A DNA stretch of 64,000 nucleotides from Mytilinidion resinicola (lineage: Eukaryota; Ascomycota; Dothideomycetes; Mytilinidiales; Mytilinidiaceae): the NCBI RefSeq assembly GCF_010093595.1, contig NW_022985460.1:516853-580852 (forward strand), given 5' to 3'. Under the pieces are notes generated by a model, which ran no database searches, was not told where the DNA came from, and saw only the letters and a list, made by a program, of their open reading frames with translations. Within the stretch, counting starts at the first letter, position 1; every line of letters starts with the position of its first letter. Below, one piece after another: positions 20,026-30,885 of this stretch. Both the position numbers and the translations under genes were made by a program.

Positions 20026-21813
20026 CTACTCCCCCTTCAACACGACCGGCGGCGCCTTATACACTCGCTGGACAATCAACCAAACCACCCCAATCACAAA
20101 CGTCAAACCCCCGGCAATTAAGCATGGGTAATTCATATCCTGCGCGGTAACCGGATATACGTAAGGGAAGCAATAGAAGACCAACCACACTAGCATGAAC
20201 GCGCACGACACACCGCTGACCACGAACCCAGCGATGCCGCGCACGAAGAATGGTCCCTGCGGGACGGTTTCCGCCCGCTGAAGAGGAAGGGCAGGAGGGC
20301 GGCGAGGTAGGAGAGGGTGGTTAGGACGACGAAGGAGCCAACGAAGGCTTCGAAGGCGATGGCGCTACCGAGATAGATGCAGCCCATTATCGTTGCTATA
20401 GATCATCAGTTTGAGGACTGGGTAGAGCACGGGAGGTCAGGCTTACAGAAACACCCCATGAAGAATACAGCGGCGAATGGGTTCTTCCATCGTGTGCTAA
20501 TGTGGCCGAAGGTGCTGGAGAAGGGCATGGCGTTGTCTCGAGCTAAGCTCCAGAAGACGCGGCTGGCTGTGAGCATGGACCCCATCACGCTTCCGATTAT
20601 GGGGACGATGACGAGGATGGAGAGGCCGATTGCGCCGCTGTTGGAGCCCGTAGCCTGATGGTAGATCTCTGCTAGGAGGAACTCAGAGGTTGATCCGAGG
20701 ACTGCGTCAAAGTCGGAGATGGCGTAGAAGAGGACGATGAGGAAGATTAGAGTTGTGACGAAGCTGGAGGTCATTTGGATAATCATAACCTTAGGTATGT
20801 TTCTTTCGGGTCTGGTTTCGAAGGGTAAGCAGAGGGATTGCGAAGTGACATTGATAGCTTGATAGAGAGTCGTACTTTTTGATTTCTTCCGCCATGTGAG
20901 TCGTGCAGTCTGGAGTGCCAATGGCGAAGCTTCCATTCAGCATTCCCAACACGAAGACGAGGCCGTTCTTGGTGTAGCCGCTGTTGTTCTCCCATGTCTT
21001 CCAGACGAAGTCGCTGCTAGCATGCGAACGACCGCCCTGCGCTGACATGACTCCGACTACGACGAGGGTGACGAACCACCCTCCGATCACGAGCACCATG
21101 AGTGCATAGTTGATGCTGGGTAGGATTCTGTTGCCAAAAAGAAGAGTGAAGCAGCATAGCCAGATGATAATGATATAGGCCACGAAGATATGCCACCTCT
21201 GCGGCTCTAAATCTGGGTGAGTTAGGCCGTAGAGTCCAACCAAGCCTTCGCTACACACGACCGCTAGGGACGAAGCTCCAAAGGAGTATGCGAAAGCGTT
21301 CCAATACCCCGCAAAGAACCCGACGATGCGGCTCAATTTGCGGCCGGGAGTGACTGATGCCCAATGGTACACGCCTCCGGCGGTTGGAATCGCGGACGCC
21401 ATCTCGGCGAGGGAAGTGGTGATAAAGAGGTAGAGGATACCTGCCACGATGAACTCATAAATGAATCCAGGTGGACCGCCATTATAGATCGCGAGTCTCT
21501 GTAGGAGGTTACAATGATGCTAATGACTATTTAGAGAAGGGTGTATTACGATCGTTGCTCCAGTAATCGCCCAACAGTTGCCAATAACTATCGCGACGGC
21601 ACACATGCTGAAGAGGCTCTAGATCAAGATTAGACAGGTTGTTTGGTACTTGGTTGTAGAGGTAGTCCGTACGAAGTTACGATCCAATTCCTGCGCGTGA
21701 CCGGACGCGTTGATGGGAGTTCCATCGACGATATCAACGATCTCGCCATTTGCAGCGTCTGGAGACAGGCTCCCCTCTTTGACCTTGGTGCCTTTCTCTT
21801 CGGCGAAGGACAT
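20026..21813 (-). CDS. APC-superfamily permease (GABA/choline type), one-base frame break
   Basis: A predicted polytopic plasma-membrane amino-acid/amine permease. Five exons: 21813-21673, 21618-21550, 21498-20876, 20811-20447 and 20395-20026; introns of 51-64 nt with GTA donors. Landmarks: NASGHAQELDRNF at the N-terminus, AIYNGGPPGFIYEFI, LAEMASAIPTAGGVYHWAS (the fungal GABA/choline permease signature), GTPDCTTHMAEEIKKPERNIPKV, SRVFWSLARDNAMPF and the last helices (DMNYPCLIAGGLTFVIGV). Between LLPFLFSGRK and GPFFVRGIAGF (20255-20278) the frame slips by one; adding one base gives exactly 523 codons, the usual family length. It is either a sequence error or a recent loss. First member of the catabolic cluster, probably substrate uptake. 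Confidence 0.8.
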
Positions 21814-22257
21814 GCTGTACGTTGAAGATATTGATCTCTCCCGAGGGATTGGAAGCGAGGAGCGACTTCTTTAAGGCCACATGCGACTTGTTCAAGATTA
21901 AGGTCTTTCCTGACTCGACGTTGAAAAGGACCAATCATGTTGTACCTTCTGCAGGGCTCGGAGATGGACGACGATGTGATTGCGTCTAGCGAGTGGCTTT
22001 GGACCCTTGCACTAATGCAATCAGTACCGCTCGCGTTAACTAAAACCGAATGGTTCCTTATTGCCGGTGTTGTATGATCCAGATTTAAGAAAGATAGAGA
22101 AACGCATAAGGTTTGAAACTTGAAAGGTGTTTTGCGCACTTCATGATCCGGGATATGAAGACGGTAAGCGCATTTAGGGACTTGACCGGTGCAACGGAGT
22201 CTCGCAAGTATGGATTCAACTCACGTATACTCTAAAAGACGGGTCTCAAGATTCTCT
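21814..22257. other. Intergenic, permease promoter
   Basis: Lies between the 3' end of the dehydrogenase and the ATG of the permease. An overlapping minus-strand frame (22139-21630) is a shadow. No site shared with the other cluster promoters was recognised. Confidence 0.4.
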
Positions 22258-23324
22258 TCATACAACAATATGAGCTGCTGGTAGCTTTCCCGCGCAGAAT
22301 CCCTCCACGTTTTCCCCTACCATCCGCTGCAGATTTTGCATCGTTGTGTCCGACACCCACGCCGAATGTGGCGACAGCGTTAAATTTAAATCCTTGGTAT
22401 CTTCTGTTGCGAGAGGAGACGTTTCAGGTCCTGCCGGCTCTGTAGCGTACACATCCACCGCTGCGCCTGCGATCCAGTTCTCTCTCAGTGCCTGCACCAA
22501 TGCAGCCTCGTCCACAATTCCACCTCTCGACACGTTGACAAGCACCGCCTGTGGCCTCATTACCTTCAACTCGGAAGTCGAAATGAGGTTAATGGAGTCT
22601 GGCGTCCGAGGTATAATGAGGACCACTACTGAACTCTGCTTGAGCACTTCTTCGAAAGACGTGTAGCCTTCTCGTATCGTCTTCGCGCCCCGTCGGTCCG
22701 CTACCAGGACCTTCATCCCCAGCATACGTGCTATGTGGCCTATTTTCTTGCCTGTGTATGACTTCAGCTTGTGGTCTGAGCTATGTCGTGAGGTAACTGC
22801 CACTTACCAATGAACCCATACCCAATCAACCCCATAACCTCCTCCTCACAGGTCAACGGCATCGTCCCCGTCTTATCCTCCAGCATATTCATCAACGTCC
22901 CCCTCCGTGGCCACTCATTCGCTCTCAGAGCCACATGTGTCTCGATGAGTTTCCTCCGCGCCGCAAAATACAACCCAATCGCATGTTCGCTCACAGAAGA
23001 GGCATTCGCGTTGACAGAATTGCAGACTTGGATCCCGCGCTTCCTGCATGCATCTAGATTTATTGTGTCGGTTCCCACGGCCATGACAGCGATGAACTGG
23101 AGATGCGGCGATACGTTTTCGGAAAGGACCTCCGCGGGTAGAGCAATCGTAGTCGTGATGAGAATCGTAGCATTTTTTATGCGTTCCGCAACCTCAGTGG
23201 GTTGGGTTCGAGGGTATGATGTTAAGGTATGAGTGAGGCCATTTGGAAGCTTGAATTCAGGAACCGGACTGAAGACAGATTCGAGGACGACGATATTATG
23301 GTGGGTCGTTGGTGCGGAACCCAT
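22258..23324 (-). CDS. D-isomer-specific 2-hydroxyacid dehydrogenase
   Basis: A 336-aa NAD(P)-dependent oxidoreductase that interconverts 2-oxo acids and D-2-hydroxy acids, probably cytosolic. Two exons, 23324-22808 and 22751-22258, with a 56-nt GTAAGT...ACACAG intron inside the Rossmann loop. The join restores LIGYGFIGKKIGHIARMLGMKV (GxGxxG) at about residues 167-188. Catalytic set: Arg in NVSRGGIVDEAALVQAL, Glu in DVYATEP and His in LTLSPHSAW, the usual R-E-H triad. The substrate-domain start, VMAVGTDTINLDACRKRGIQVCNS, is typical. Divergently transcribed from the aldolase gene, sharing a 419-bp promoter region. In this cluster it may reduce or oxidise a small oxo-acid released by ring breakdown; that role is inferred. 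Confidence 0.92.
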
Positions 23325-23743
23325 TGTGGGTTTAGTTCTTCGTTCAAATTTTCAAGAAAGTATTTGGATATCGTAAAAAGAAGTTTGATATTGACCAATG
23401 TGGAATGTGTGTAGACACAAAAAATAATTGAAACGTCGAAACTCTACCTACCCCGGTCATCAGCCTCCCACCTCCGACGGTAATGTGCCCCTCTTATAGC
23501 TCTCGGAGATGGACGACATATGCGCCCTACGCTTATCGCACTCCACAAATGCGGGGGCCGGCGCCTGCATGCAAAGGTACGCCATCGGGATACGCCCTAC
23601 TTCCATATTAAATGACACTTGGAAGAACTTACGTCCCGTGCGTTGCGCTAAAAAAGCTACTTTCTTCCTTTCGTTTGCATTTATCAGTCACAGTCTAATT
23701 TCTTTGAAGCATAGAGCAGCAAACCGATCTCAATAAGTTTAAA
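23325..23743. promoter_or_regulatory. Divergent promoter, dehydrogenase and aldolase
   Basis: Contains CCGGTCATCA at 23453-23462, a word also found inside the palindrome at 26293-26310, and a GC-rich GGGGGCCGGCGCC near 23550. CGG-containing words are typical contact sites of Zn2Cys6 factors, two of which lie in the cluster. Confidence 0.5.
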
Positions 23744-25094
23744 ATGGCTCCATCCGCCGTCTCCCTCCCACCGGCACCCTCGACGAAGGCGGCCCAAAAG
23801 GAAGCAGAGCGTACGAGTGGTGATCCTGCGCTGGCTTTTATTCAAGATGAAGGAACTTCGCCGCCTGTATTCGAGGACAAGTATGAGGAGCGAAAGTACC
23901 TGAAGCATAGGCTCGTTATTGCGTTCCGCATCTTCGCATCCTGTGGATTCGCAGATGGCGTAGCAGGGCATATTACTATGCGCGACCCAGTGGATCCGGC
24001 GAGCTTCTGGGTCAATCCGTTTGGTGAGTAATTACGTGGCAAACGAGGAAGAAACAAAATGATGGAGTGCGGAAACACAAGATTGACTGACGATGATCCA
24101 GGAATGCACTTCTCGCTCATCAGAGACGAAGATTTGATTCTCGTTAACCACGCCGGCGAGGTGATAGACGGAGGAAAGAACTGGAGACTGAACTACGCAG
24201 CATACGCGTACGTAAGGTCCTAATACACATACCAGAGTCCTCTGGTGTCATTGTCCCTGGAACTATGTTGAAACACGACACAAGTCGTGTTTGAACACCC
24301 ACTTAAGTCGCGTTTGAGCACCCAATTCAGTCGCTTTGAGCATAGACTCAAGCCAAAATGGTATCCTGAACCCAATTTAAGTAGCACTCAAGGACAGCCA
24401 ACACCAGAGGACCTAGTATCTGTCTTCAGCCCCCTTTCTTTATGAGAACTCGCTAACATGTGCATTACCACCTTAAGGATCCATGCGGAAATCCACAAGG
24501 CGAGACCGGACGTCACATTCGCCGCGCATTCACATAGCACTTATGGACGAGCTTTCTGTGCGACTGGTAAGACTCTTGGCAGTATCAGCATTAAAGAAGT
24601 CTCTAACAAACCGCCAGGAAGGACACTGGACCCACTGACTCAAGACGCCTGCGTCTTCTACAACGACCACGTGCTCTACGCGAACTTCGCGGGCGTGGTC
24701 CTGGCAGCAGAAGAGGGCAAGTCGATTGCGAGGGAGCTAGGCTCCAAGAAAGCTGCACTCCTTGGTAACCATGGTCTCCTGACCGTTGGCCCGACGATCG
24801 AAGCTGTAGTAGCGTGGTTTGTGCTTTTGGAGAAGTGCTGCGAGGTCCAACTGCTTGCGGATGCGAGCAGTGCAGGGAGCGGAAAGCCGCTGGTCAAGAT
24901 TGGGGAGTCGGAAGCCCAAAATACGTGGGAGGCGCTTGGGAAGCCGGCGACGGGTTACTGTAAGTCATCTAAGGAATCGGTGGTAGTTCGAAATGCTAAT
25001 CGAGATAGTCATGGGGCTACCCCTTTTCCAGGTAGCAGAGAAGAAGCAATTTGGGGAGAGCACGTTCTTGGGCAGGGGGATAGAGCCGTTGTAG
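23744..25094 (+). CDS. Class II aldolase/adducin-family protein
   Basis: A 300-aa class II aldolase-fold protein; family members are metal-dependent aldolases, epimerases or decarboxylases. Five exons: 23744-24023, 24102-24207, 24478-24566, 24618-24959 and 25009-25094. All junctions keep phase; the introns are 78, 270, 51 and 49 nt. Motifs: GFADGVAGHITMRDP, HAGEVIDGG, IHAEIHKARPDV, AHSHSTYGRAF (two metal His), LDPLTQDACVFYNDH and LLGNHGLLTVG (third metal His), ending GYFMGLPLFQVAEKKQFG. The second intron is unusually long and carries a degenerate 23-bp repeat. In the cluster context it could cleave the ring-opened intermediate to pyruvate or an aldehyde; the reaction is not provable from sequence. 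Similar genes of unknown function are common in fungi. Confidence 0.9.
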
Positions 25095-25135
25095 ATTGGC
25101 GCGGTACGTGGTTCAATAGATTTGATACTTTTCTT

Positions 25136-26217
25136 CTACGACTTACCGCTCCTAAAACCTGGTGCGTCATGTTCGATAGCCTGGGCTACCGCAATCTCGA
25201 GCGTGTCGCTGTCTGTGACGCCTATCTCTTCGTTATCTCGCTTTTCGTATAGAGTTCCTCCTTCGGTCCAGATTCTCCGTAAGGTAAACACGGTAGCCAT
25301 GGGATCACCCTTGTCCCAGGCTTCCTTTTCTAATTGCTTCAACTCGTCTAGTGATGTGTATGAAGCCTCCCATTTCTTTCCCGTCTGGCGCTCAAACTCG
25401 GCTAATATTTGGTTGGGTGTGGCAGTGAAGGAGTTCACCTTCAAAGCCCGGTTGCGAGACACGTCTGGGTGCTTGAGGGCTCCGACGAGGAGTTTACCAA
25501 CGCTACCGTTTGTCAGTGATCGTCCAGTGGCTCCATACCGTAGACAGTGATAGCTTACTCGGACATGGTAACCAAAGATACCGGGTCATTTCCACTCCCC
25601 AAAAGCCTCGCTTTCTGGTCTTTGACATTCCACGATCCCATCGGGCTGCTGCCCATATTCCCAAGGTATAGATCCGCATAAGGGCCTGTAACTAGATATG
25701 TGTGCTCTAGCCGTTTCACGGACTCCTTGATATATGCCCGTACTTTTAGCTTCAATTGATGAGGCTTCTCATTGACGGAATGGTCGAAGTATTCGATATC
25801 CGTCCCAAATTCGCTAGGGAAGAATCGTATGATGTTTGGGGACTGCTCGGCGAGGCGAATCAGGTTGATCTGCTCTGCTATGACATTTCTGCCGACTGCG
25901 CTGACGATGGTGTTGAACCCTAAGAATTATATCAATAAGTGTCCGCCGGTGGGTTTGTGACGGTGAAAAGCTGTTATTCTCTAGATACCTTTGTATGCCT
26001 CCAACACATCCTCCTCACTCCTGACATCTCCCACGATGATCTCAAGCCCATCCTCTCTGAGAGATTGAATGGAATCGGCCTTGGTATTCACTGTGCTTTG
26101 CGACGTGAAGATGGCTAAACGGCCGAAGTCCTCCTTCGCTGCGAGGAGGGCGTTGACGACGTACTGCCCGATGAGGCCGGTTCCCCCAAAGACTAGGATG
26201 TCTAGCTTTCCACTCAT
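25136..26217 (-). CDS. NmrA-like/isoflavone-reductase-like NAD(P)-binding protein
   Basis: A 318-aa atypical short-chain dehydrogenase. Three exons: 26217-25989, 25919-25559 and 25502-25136; introns of 69 nt (GTATCT...CTTAG) and 55 nt (GTAAGC...GGTAG). The N-terminus has [19 protein letters not shown], the GGTGxxG dinucleotide site. It is followed by a [23 protein letters not shown] strand and [16 protein letters not shown], the segment conserved in NmrA/isoflavone reductase-like proteins (FPSEFG). The C-terminal substrate domain includes [21 protein letters not shown]. Members are NADPH-dependent reductases or redox sensors. It is convergent with the aldolase gene (stops 41 bp apart) and divergent from the dioxygenase. 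Confidence 0.9.
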
Positions 26218-26684
26218 ATTGACAACGTCGAATGCCTTCTGAGAGTATAGGAATTGATTCTTTGTTGAAAATACTGGAGTTGCCGGCGGAGATGCCGGTC
26301 ATCACCGGCACGCCCTGCAGGAATGTTACATACTGCCCCACTCCTGATGCCCCGCCATAAGTTATGCTTAGAAGCCGGGGTCTACTAGTGTCGGACATCC
26401 CCTATCGATCCAGCCCCTGGTCGCAACAACGCGCTTTCTGCGAGCGAACGCGAAAAATGTCTGGAGATGTTACCGATGGGTCAGGCGGTTTTTCTTATCG
26501 TGTTCGGCATGCGTGCGGAGTCAGTGTAGTCCTAAGGAGAATATTTCAGTGTTCCAGCTCTTCTTGGTTTCTTTGGTATAGTTATTTGAACTTTAGTTGA
26601 GAAACAATCTTTCCACGTCTCAACCTCATACCTCTTCCATATCCACCTTCCTTTCTCTTTACCCTCATCTTCACATAAGGCATC
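26218..26684. promoter_or_regulatory. Divergent promoter with 18-bp palindrome, NmrA-like and LigB-like genes
   Basis: TGCCGGTCATCACCGGCA at 26293-26310 is a perfect inverted repeat (7-bp arms TGCCGGT/ACCGGCA around CATC). CGG half-sites in inverted order are the classical target of binuclear zinc-cluster dimers. The internal CCGGTCATCA recurs at 23453-23462. A minus-strand frame (26398-26042) overlaps but is taken as non-coding. Confidence 0.6.
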
Positions 26685-27793
26685 ATGGGTAAAATCGTAG
26701 CAGCTGTCGGCCTCTCCCACGCGCCTGGTAAGCTTCTCCATCCTCAAATCCTCCCATAGGCCTGTGACTGACTTCATACCCTCCAGGCGCGCTCGCCTTC
26801 CCCGAGACTGCCACTTCAGAAGCCCGCGAGCGCACCGAGAAAGCTACCAGAGATCTAGGCATCAGCCTGGAAGCAGCAAAACCAGACATCATCTTCGCCT
26901 TTCTCGACGACCATTTCGAAAACTTCTACCGCAACCTCATGCCCACCATCGCCGTCAGCGTCGCCGAAACCCACGTCGGCCCCGCGGACCAGTGGATGGA
27001 AACCCTCCGCATCCCCAAGAAAACACATTTCCCCGGCAACCCAAAAGTCGCGGAACACCTCATCCACTCGCTGGTGGAAGATGGGTTTGATGTTGCGCGG
27101 ACGGGGACGGTGGAGTACGGGAACAACCTCATGATGCCGTGGGTGCTCATGCGGCCGGAGCTAGAGAACGTGGCGATCATCCCGATTTTCCTGAACGTGT
27201 TCACGCCGCCGTTGATGAAGTACTCGCGAGCGTTTGCGCTGGGGGAGGCGTGTCGGAAAGCGGCATTGGCGCTGCCGGACGAGACGCGGGTCGCGTTCAT
27301 GTGTACGGGCGGTCTGTCGCATTGGCCGCCGTACTGGAGCCCCACACAAGCCGGCGACCCACCCTCAGACCCGTTCCTGGCGCTGATGAAGAAGTTCCAG
27401 ACCGAGGGGAAGCCGGTGTTGAAGGAGCATCCGGATTTGCTGGCTAGGTTGGATGACTATGAGATCGAGATGGCGAAGAAGAACGAGTACCCGTTGAACT
27501 CGAAACATCCGCTTGTCAATTGGGAGTGGGATCGAGGGTTCTTGGATAAATTCTGTGCGGGAGATGGGAAGTGGTTGAGCGAGTTGACGTATGCGGAGGT
27601 AGAGGAGGAGGCGGGGCATGGTGGGCATGAGGTGCTGAACTGGGTGGCGCTTTCTGGGGCTATGAATAGCAGCAAGGCGAAGATGCTGCTGTATGAGCCG
27701 GTCGTTGAGTGGATTTGTGGGATGGCTTATGTCGATTTTGAGGTTGGCAAGACGACCAACGGGGCGACGAACGGTACGAACGGTGCGCATTAA
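26685..27793 (+). CDS. LigB-type extradiol ring-cleavage dioxygenase (class III, subunit-B-like)
   Basis: A 349-aa member of the LigB superfamily, Fe(II) enzymes that open dihydroxylated rings next to the hydroxyls. Exon 1 is only 43 nt (26685-26727, MGKIVAAVGLSHAPG); a 59-nt intron (GTAAGC...CTGAC...CAG) joins it to 26787-27793. The first metal His is in GLSHAPG and the second in FAFLDDHFENFYRN, as in protocatechuate 4,5-dioxygenase beta subunits. Later blocks: VAETHVGPADQWMETL, YGNNLMMPWVLMRPE, VAFMCTGGLSHWPPYWSP and HEVLNWVALSGAMNSSKAKMLLYEP. The last 20 residues are a low-complexity Gly/Thr/Asn tail. In the cluster it is the likely ring-opening step. The exact substrate (catechol, gallate-like or N-heterocycle diol) cannot be read from sequence. 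Confidence 0.92.
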
Positions 27794-27957
27794 CTACAAC
27801 GGTCAGTCTTTTTTAGTGTACTAGTCGAAAACAATAATGCGTATTTCATACGAGCTTTTGGATAACAATTTCCATAGCTGCTTCGAGCTCTGTGGAGCCA
27901 TAGCGTTAAGAATTGTGAAGTCATGTCGATACTAACGTCCTCTTATCTCATTCATCG

Positions 27958-30178
27958 TCAAAAGACTAGTCCTAGATCATCCAAACGGAGAGTATGATCC
28001 GACAGCGCAGTACCGGGCGTCCCATTCCCATCTACAACCTGCGCGTTTGCCCCCATATCAAAGAAGCCCTGGTCGATATCAAAGAGACTGAAATCAAAAG
28101 TTTCGAAATCTTCCACGTGCCTACTCCCAAACCTTAATTTGTCGAGATGGGCTGGGCCTGGGTAAAGCAGACGCATGAGCTCCACATCTTGCGCAGGGTC
28201 CAGCCCAGCCTCCGGATTCGACATCGGAGAAAACACAAACGCCAAAAGCGGACCAAGCATTCGTTCATATACGCCGGCGTGATTCGATACCTCGGACCAC
28301 CCTTGCGACGCTATGCTGAGGAAGTTTGTAGTAAATATCTTGGTCATGTCGAAGATTTGGCTAGGATTGTACTTCTGCGTAATGCTGTCTTGGCCGTGCC
28401 TCAAGCAAAATAGAAGCACCATGGCTGTCTCGAGTGTATGGTGGGCCGACATCCAGGGACGGCGAAAGAAACCAGAGAGGATGTGCTCACGATGGCTCCG
28501 GGCAGATAATGCTGCAGCCTCAAAGGCGACCAAGAGGCTCCGCTGTGATGGCATTGGTGTTCTTCCGGATGGTCGGTGAAGCATAGTAAGGCCGCGTGCT
28601 AATGCGAACTCTACGAGCTCGCTATTGCTGGCTTCAGCCTTTGATTTTTCGTACCATGCTTGAAGCTTCTTCTCCATATTCTGCAACCAATCTTCCCAGG
28701 ACATGCCCTCGGGTAAGGGCTGTCCTTGGAAATGGATCTGGATCATCTCTGATTGAAGTTGATGATAGTGGATTTGATCTAAGAAAGGCCTAGAACTCAA
28801 TCCAGTGACATCGTCATCCAGATTGGGGAATTGGGTGTTGATGGCGGCGTCCGGAATTGAAAGCGGTCTTTGAAGAGCAGCACATACGCTGCGATCGATA
28901 CAATATGCACTCCAGAAGACGCTACGTCTAAGGTTCAAAGTTGTAGTATCCATTCCGTAGGTTTCAGGAGACTCTCTATGGAGTCCGAGCTCCTGAAGTT
29001 GAAGCGGTTAGCTCATTGTACATACCTCTGGTAGAAATCTGCTCAAAGAGGTTGAAGAAGACTCACTAATGCCGACCGCATGACCGCACCCGATAATATC
29101 CATACATTAGCTGAGCGAGGGTTGATTGTCGCATATAGAAGAATTAAGAGATTCATTTGAATCCCCGTAAAATCTGAAGAGACACCCGGCTGACTAGGAA
29201 GATGGCGGATCCCTTCTTCGAAAAGCGAAGATGAGAGAGACATGCATCGCGACTCGTGCCCACCCTTCGCGCTACCGAGCGTGACAGATATTGCTAAAAT
29301 TAAGTAGATAACCAGGAACCCATGGTCAGGCATGACCAAACAACTTTGGGAATCCTGTTCACTGGTTTGCAGGAAGTTTGTTACGTGCCTTAGCTGGTCC
29401 CAGATATTTGGCTCGTGCAGAAATGGAAATTGAGGGAGCACTCCCTGAACATATTTATTCACTAGACTTTGGATGATCTCAATTGGGATACTGCGTAGGA
29501 CTCGTGTCTCAACAACCTGGGCTTGAATGGAAACTGCGTTCGGACTAACGCTATTCCTTTGCAGGTCGTTCACGTTCGTCACAGCCGTGCTCGAAGATGG
29601 AGTGAGGCCCATTCTCACTCTTGAAACTAGATCTGTCAGTCCCGATCCGTAGGGCAAAGTGGCAGATATCATAGATTGCAGCTCTCGGCTATTCATGATT
29701 GAGGAAGTCAGAGGATCCTGTGACGGGACTGGTGGAGGTTCCGGTATACTCATGACCCAACGAGGGCTACTATCGATAAGTGGGCCATTGAGTTGATCTC
29801 CAGATGAGTCTTGGTTGAATTGGAGTAGGATATCAGATGCGTTGAGGGCATCAAGATGACCTCCTTTGGCAAGCTCTGTCTCCAATCGTGCAATCTCATG
29901 CTCGAGGTGCCTTACGATGCTGCGAGGGACCTCAGTGGAAGAGATAGTCACACTGAAGCCGGTACATGTGGTCTTTGCTCTTAGACATGGAGTGCAGGCT
30001 GGGAGCTTGCGGTCACACTAGGTGTTGTTAGAGGGGAAACTTCGGACGCATTACAGAGAGGAATGTACGCGCCTTGGTCTTTCGCCTTCTGCATCTTCCA
30101 CAACTGAGCACACTCCTCGAGCATTCGGTCGACATAATTTCTTGCGGACTTGACCGCCATCAAGCCTTGAGCGTCCAT
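27958..30178 (-). CDS. Fungal transcription factor, Zn-cluster half visible, TF_Trans domain
   Basis: Exons 30017-29067 and 28992-27958 are secure (74-nt GTGAGT...TTCAG intron; join VMRSAL to ELGLHRESPETYG). The first begins CDRKLPACTPCLRAKTTC, the second half of a Zn2Cys6 cluster, right after a CTAAC...CCTAG acceptor. Then comes a basic/coiled-coil linker (VPRSIVRHLEHEIARLETEL) and the fungal-specific regulatory domain (VWILSGAVMRSAL, LRRSVFWSAYCIDRSVCAALQRPLSI). The first half (CxxCRxxK) is not clearly encoded. The upstream frame from ATG 30178 has ECAQLWKMQKAK, which resembles it but lacks the second and third Cys, and no in-phase donor was found. So exon 1 is uncertain or degraded. Probable pathway regulator of the cluster, divergent from the M20 gene. 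Confidence 0.8.
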
Positions 30179-30885
30179 GGTCGCAGAGGGGTAAGGAAAA
30201 GTACGAGGAGAGGTGGAGTCTCGGGACGCGCAGACGGTCCGAAAGTTAGCGTACCTGACTCAGGTCAAAGGCGGAGCTTATCAGCAGCTATCGGCTTGAC
30301 TTCCGATCGGGCCTTTTGTATGGATGCGGAAAGGAAGCCAGAGCGCTGTTCTCCGAAGCTTTGCATTTCTCGATGGTGCACAAATCCACTCGAAATCGAT
30401 CATTCTAAAGTGTAACTGGAATCTGATCACGTGATGGCACGTGATGGAGCTGCGAGATCATCAAACAACGCAAAATCATTGGAACTGCTCCGTTGAAACA
30501 TGTTTCCTTTTGTTTGGAGGACTTCAGTAAACTTTCAAGCTTCTCGTCATTATACCACTTTCCTAGGTCAAACAGTCTCTCTTGTCACCCATCAGCATCG
30601 TTGTATTGTTTCAACTTAAAGATTCAAGGGGATAGAACATACTAGCGTCTCCTTGCTGAAGGAGCGTTGCCGCGATTCGGTCCTCGTGTTTGCATGCAGG
30701 GTCAACAACGGTACCGCTCTTCTCCGGGAGCGCCCTGGAGGCCTCGGTGTCACTATTAGGTAAAGTAATGAGGACTAGTTAAGCCGTTACGGTCATTCTT
30801 TGATCGCGGGGTGTTCTTCTTTGCTTTCTACGATCGTTTTCTCTCGAACTTACGTTTTGCAGCTCAGTCTTCTCATTCTTTCATC
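30179..30885. promoter_or_regulatory. Divergent promoter, transcription factor and amidohydrolase
   Basis: Contains CCGATCGG near 30303 and CCGCGATTCGG near 30671, both inverted CGG pairs with different spacers, and paired ATCACGTGATGGCACGTGATG around 30425-30445. No gene. Confidence 0.4.

Noticed and set aside
21630..22139. 169-codon minus-strand frame upstream of the permease
   Set aside because: Overlaps permease exon 1 in another phase and has no domain; looks like a promoter shadow.
26042..26398. 118-codon minus-strand frame over the divergent promoter
   Set aside because: Overlaps NmrA exon 1 in another phase; the palindromic site lies inside it; no homology recognised.
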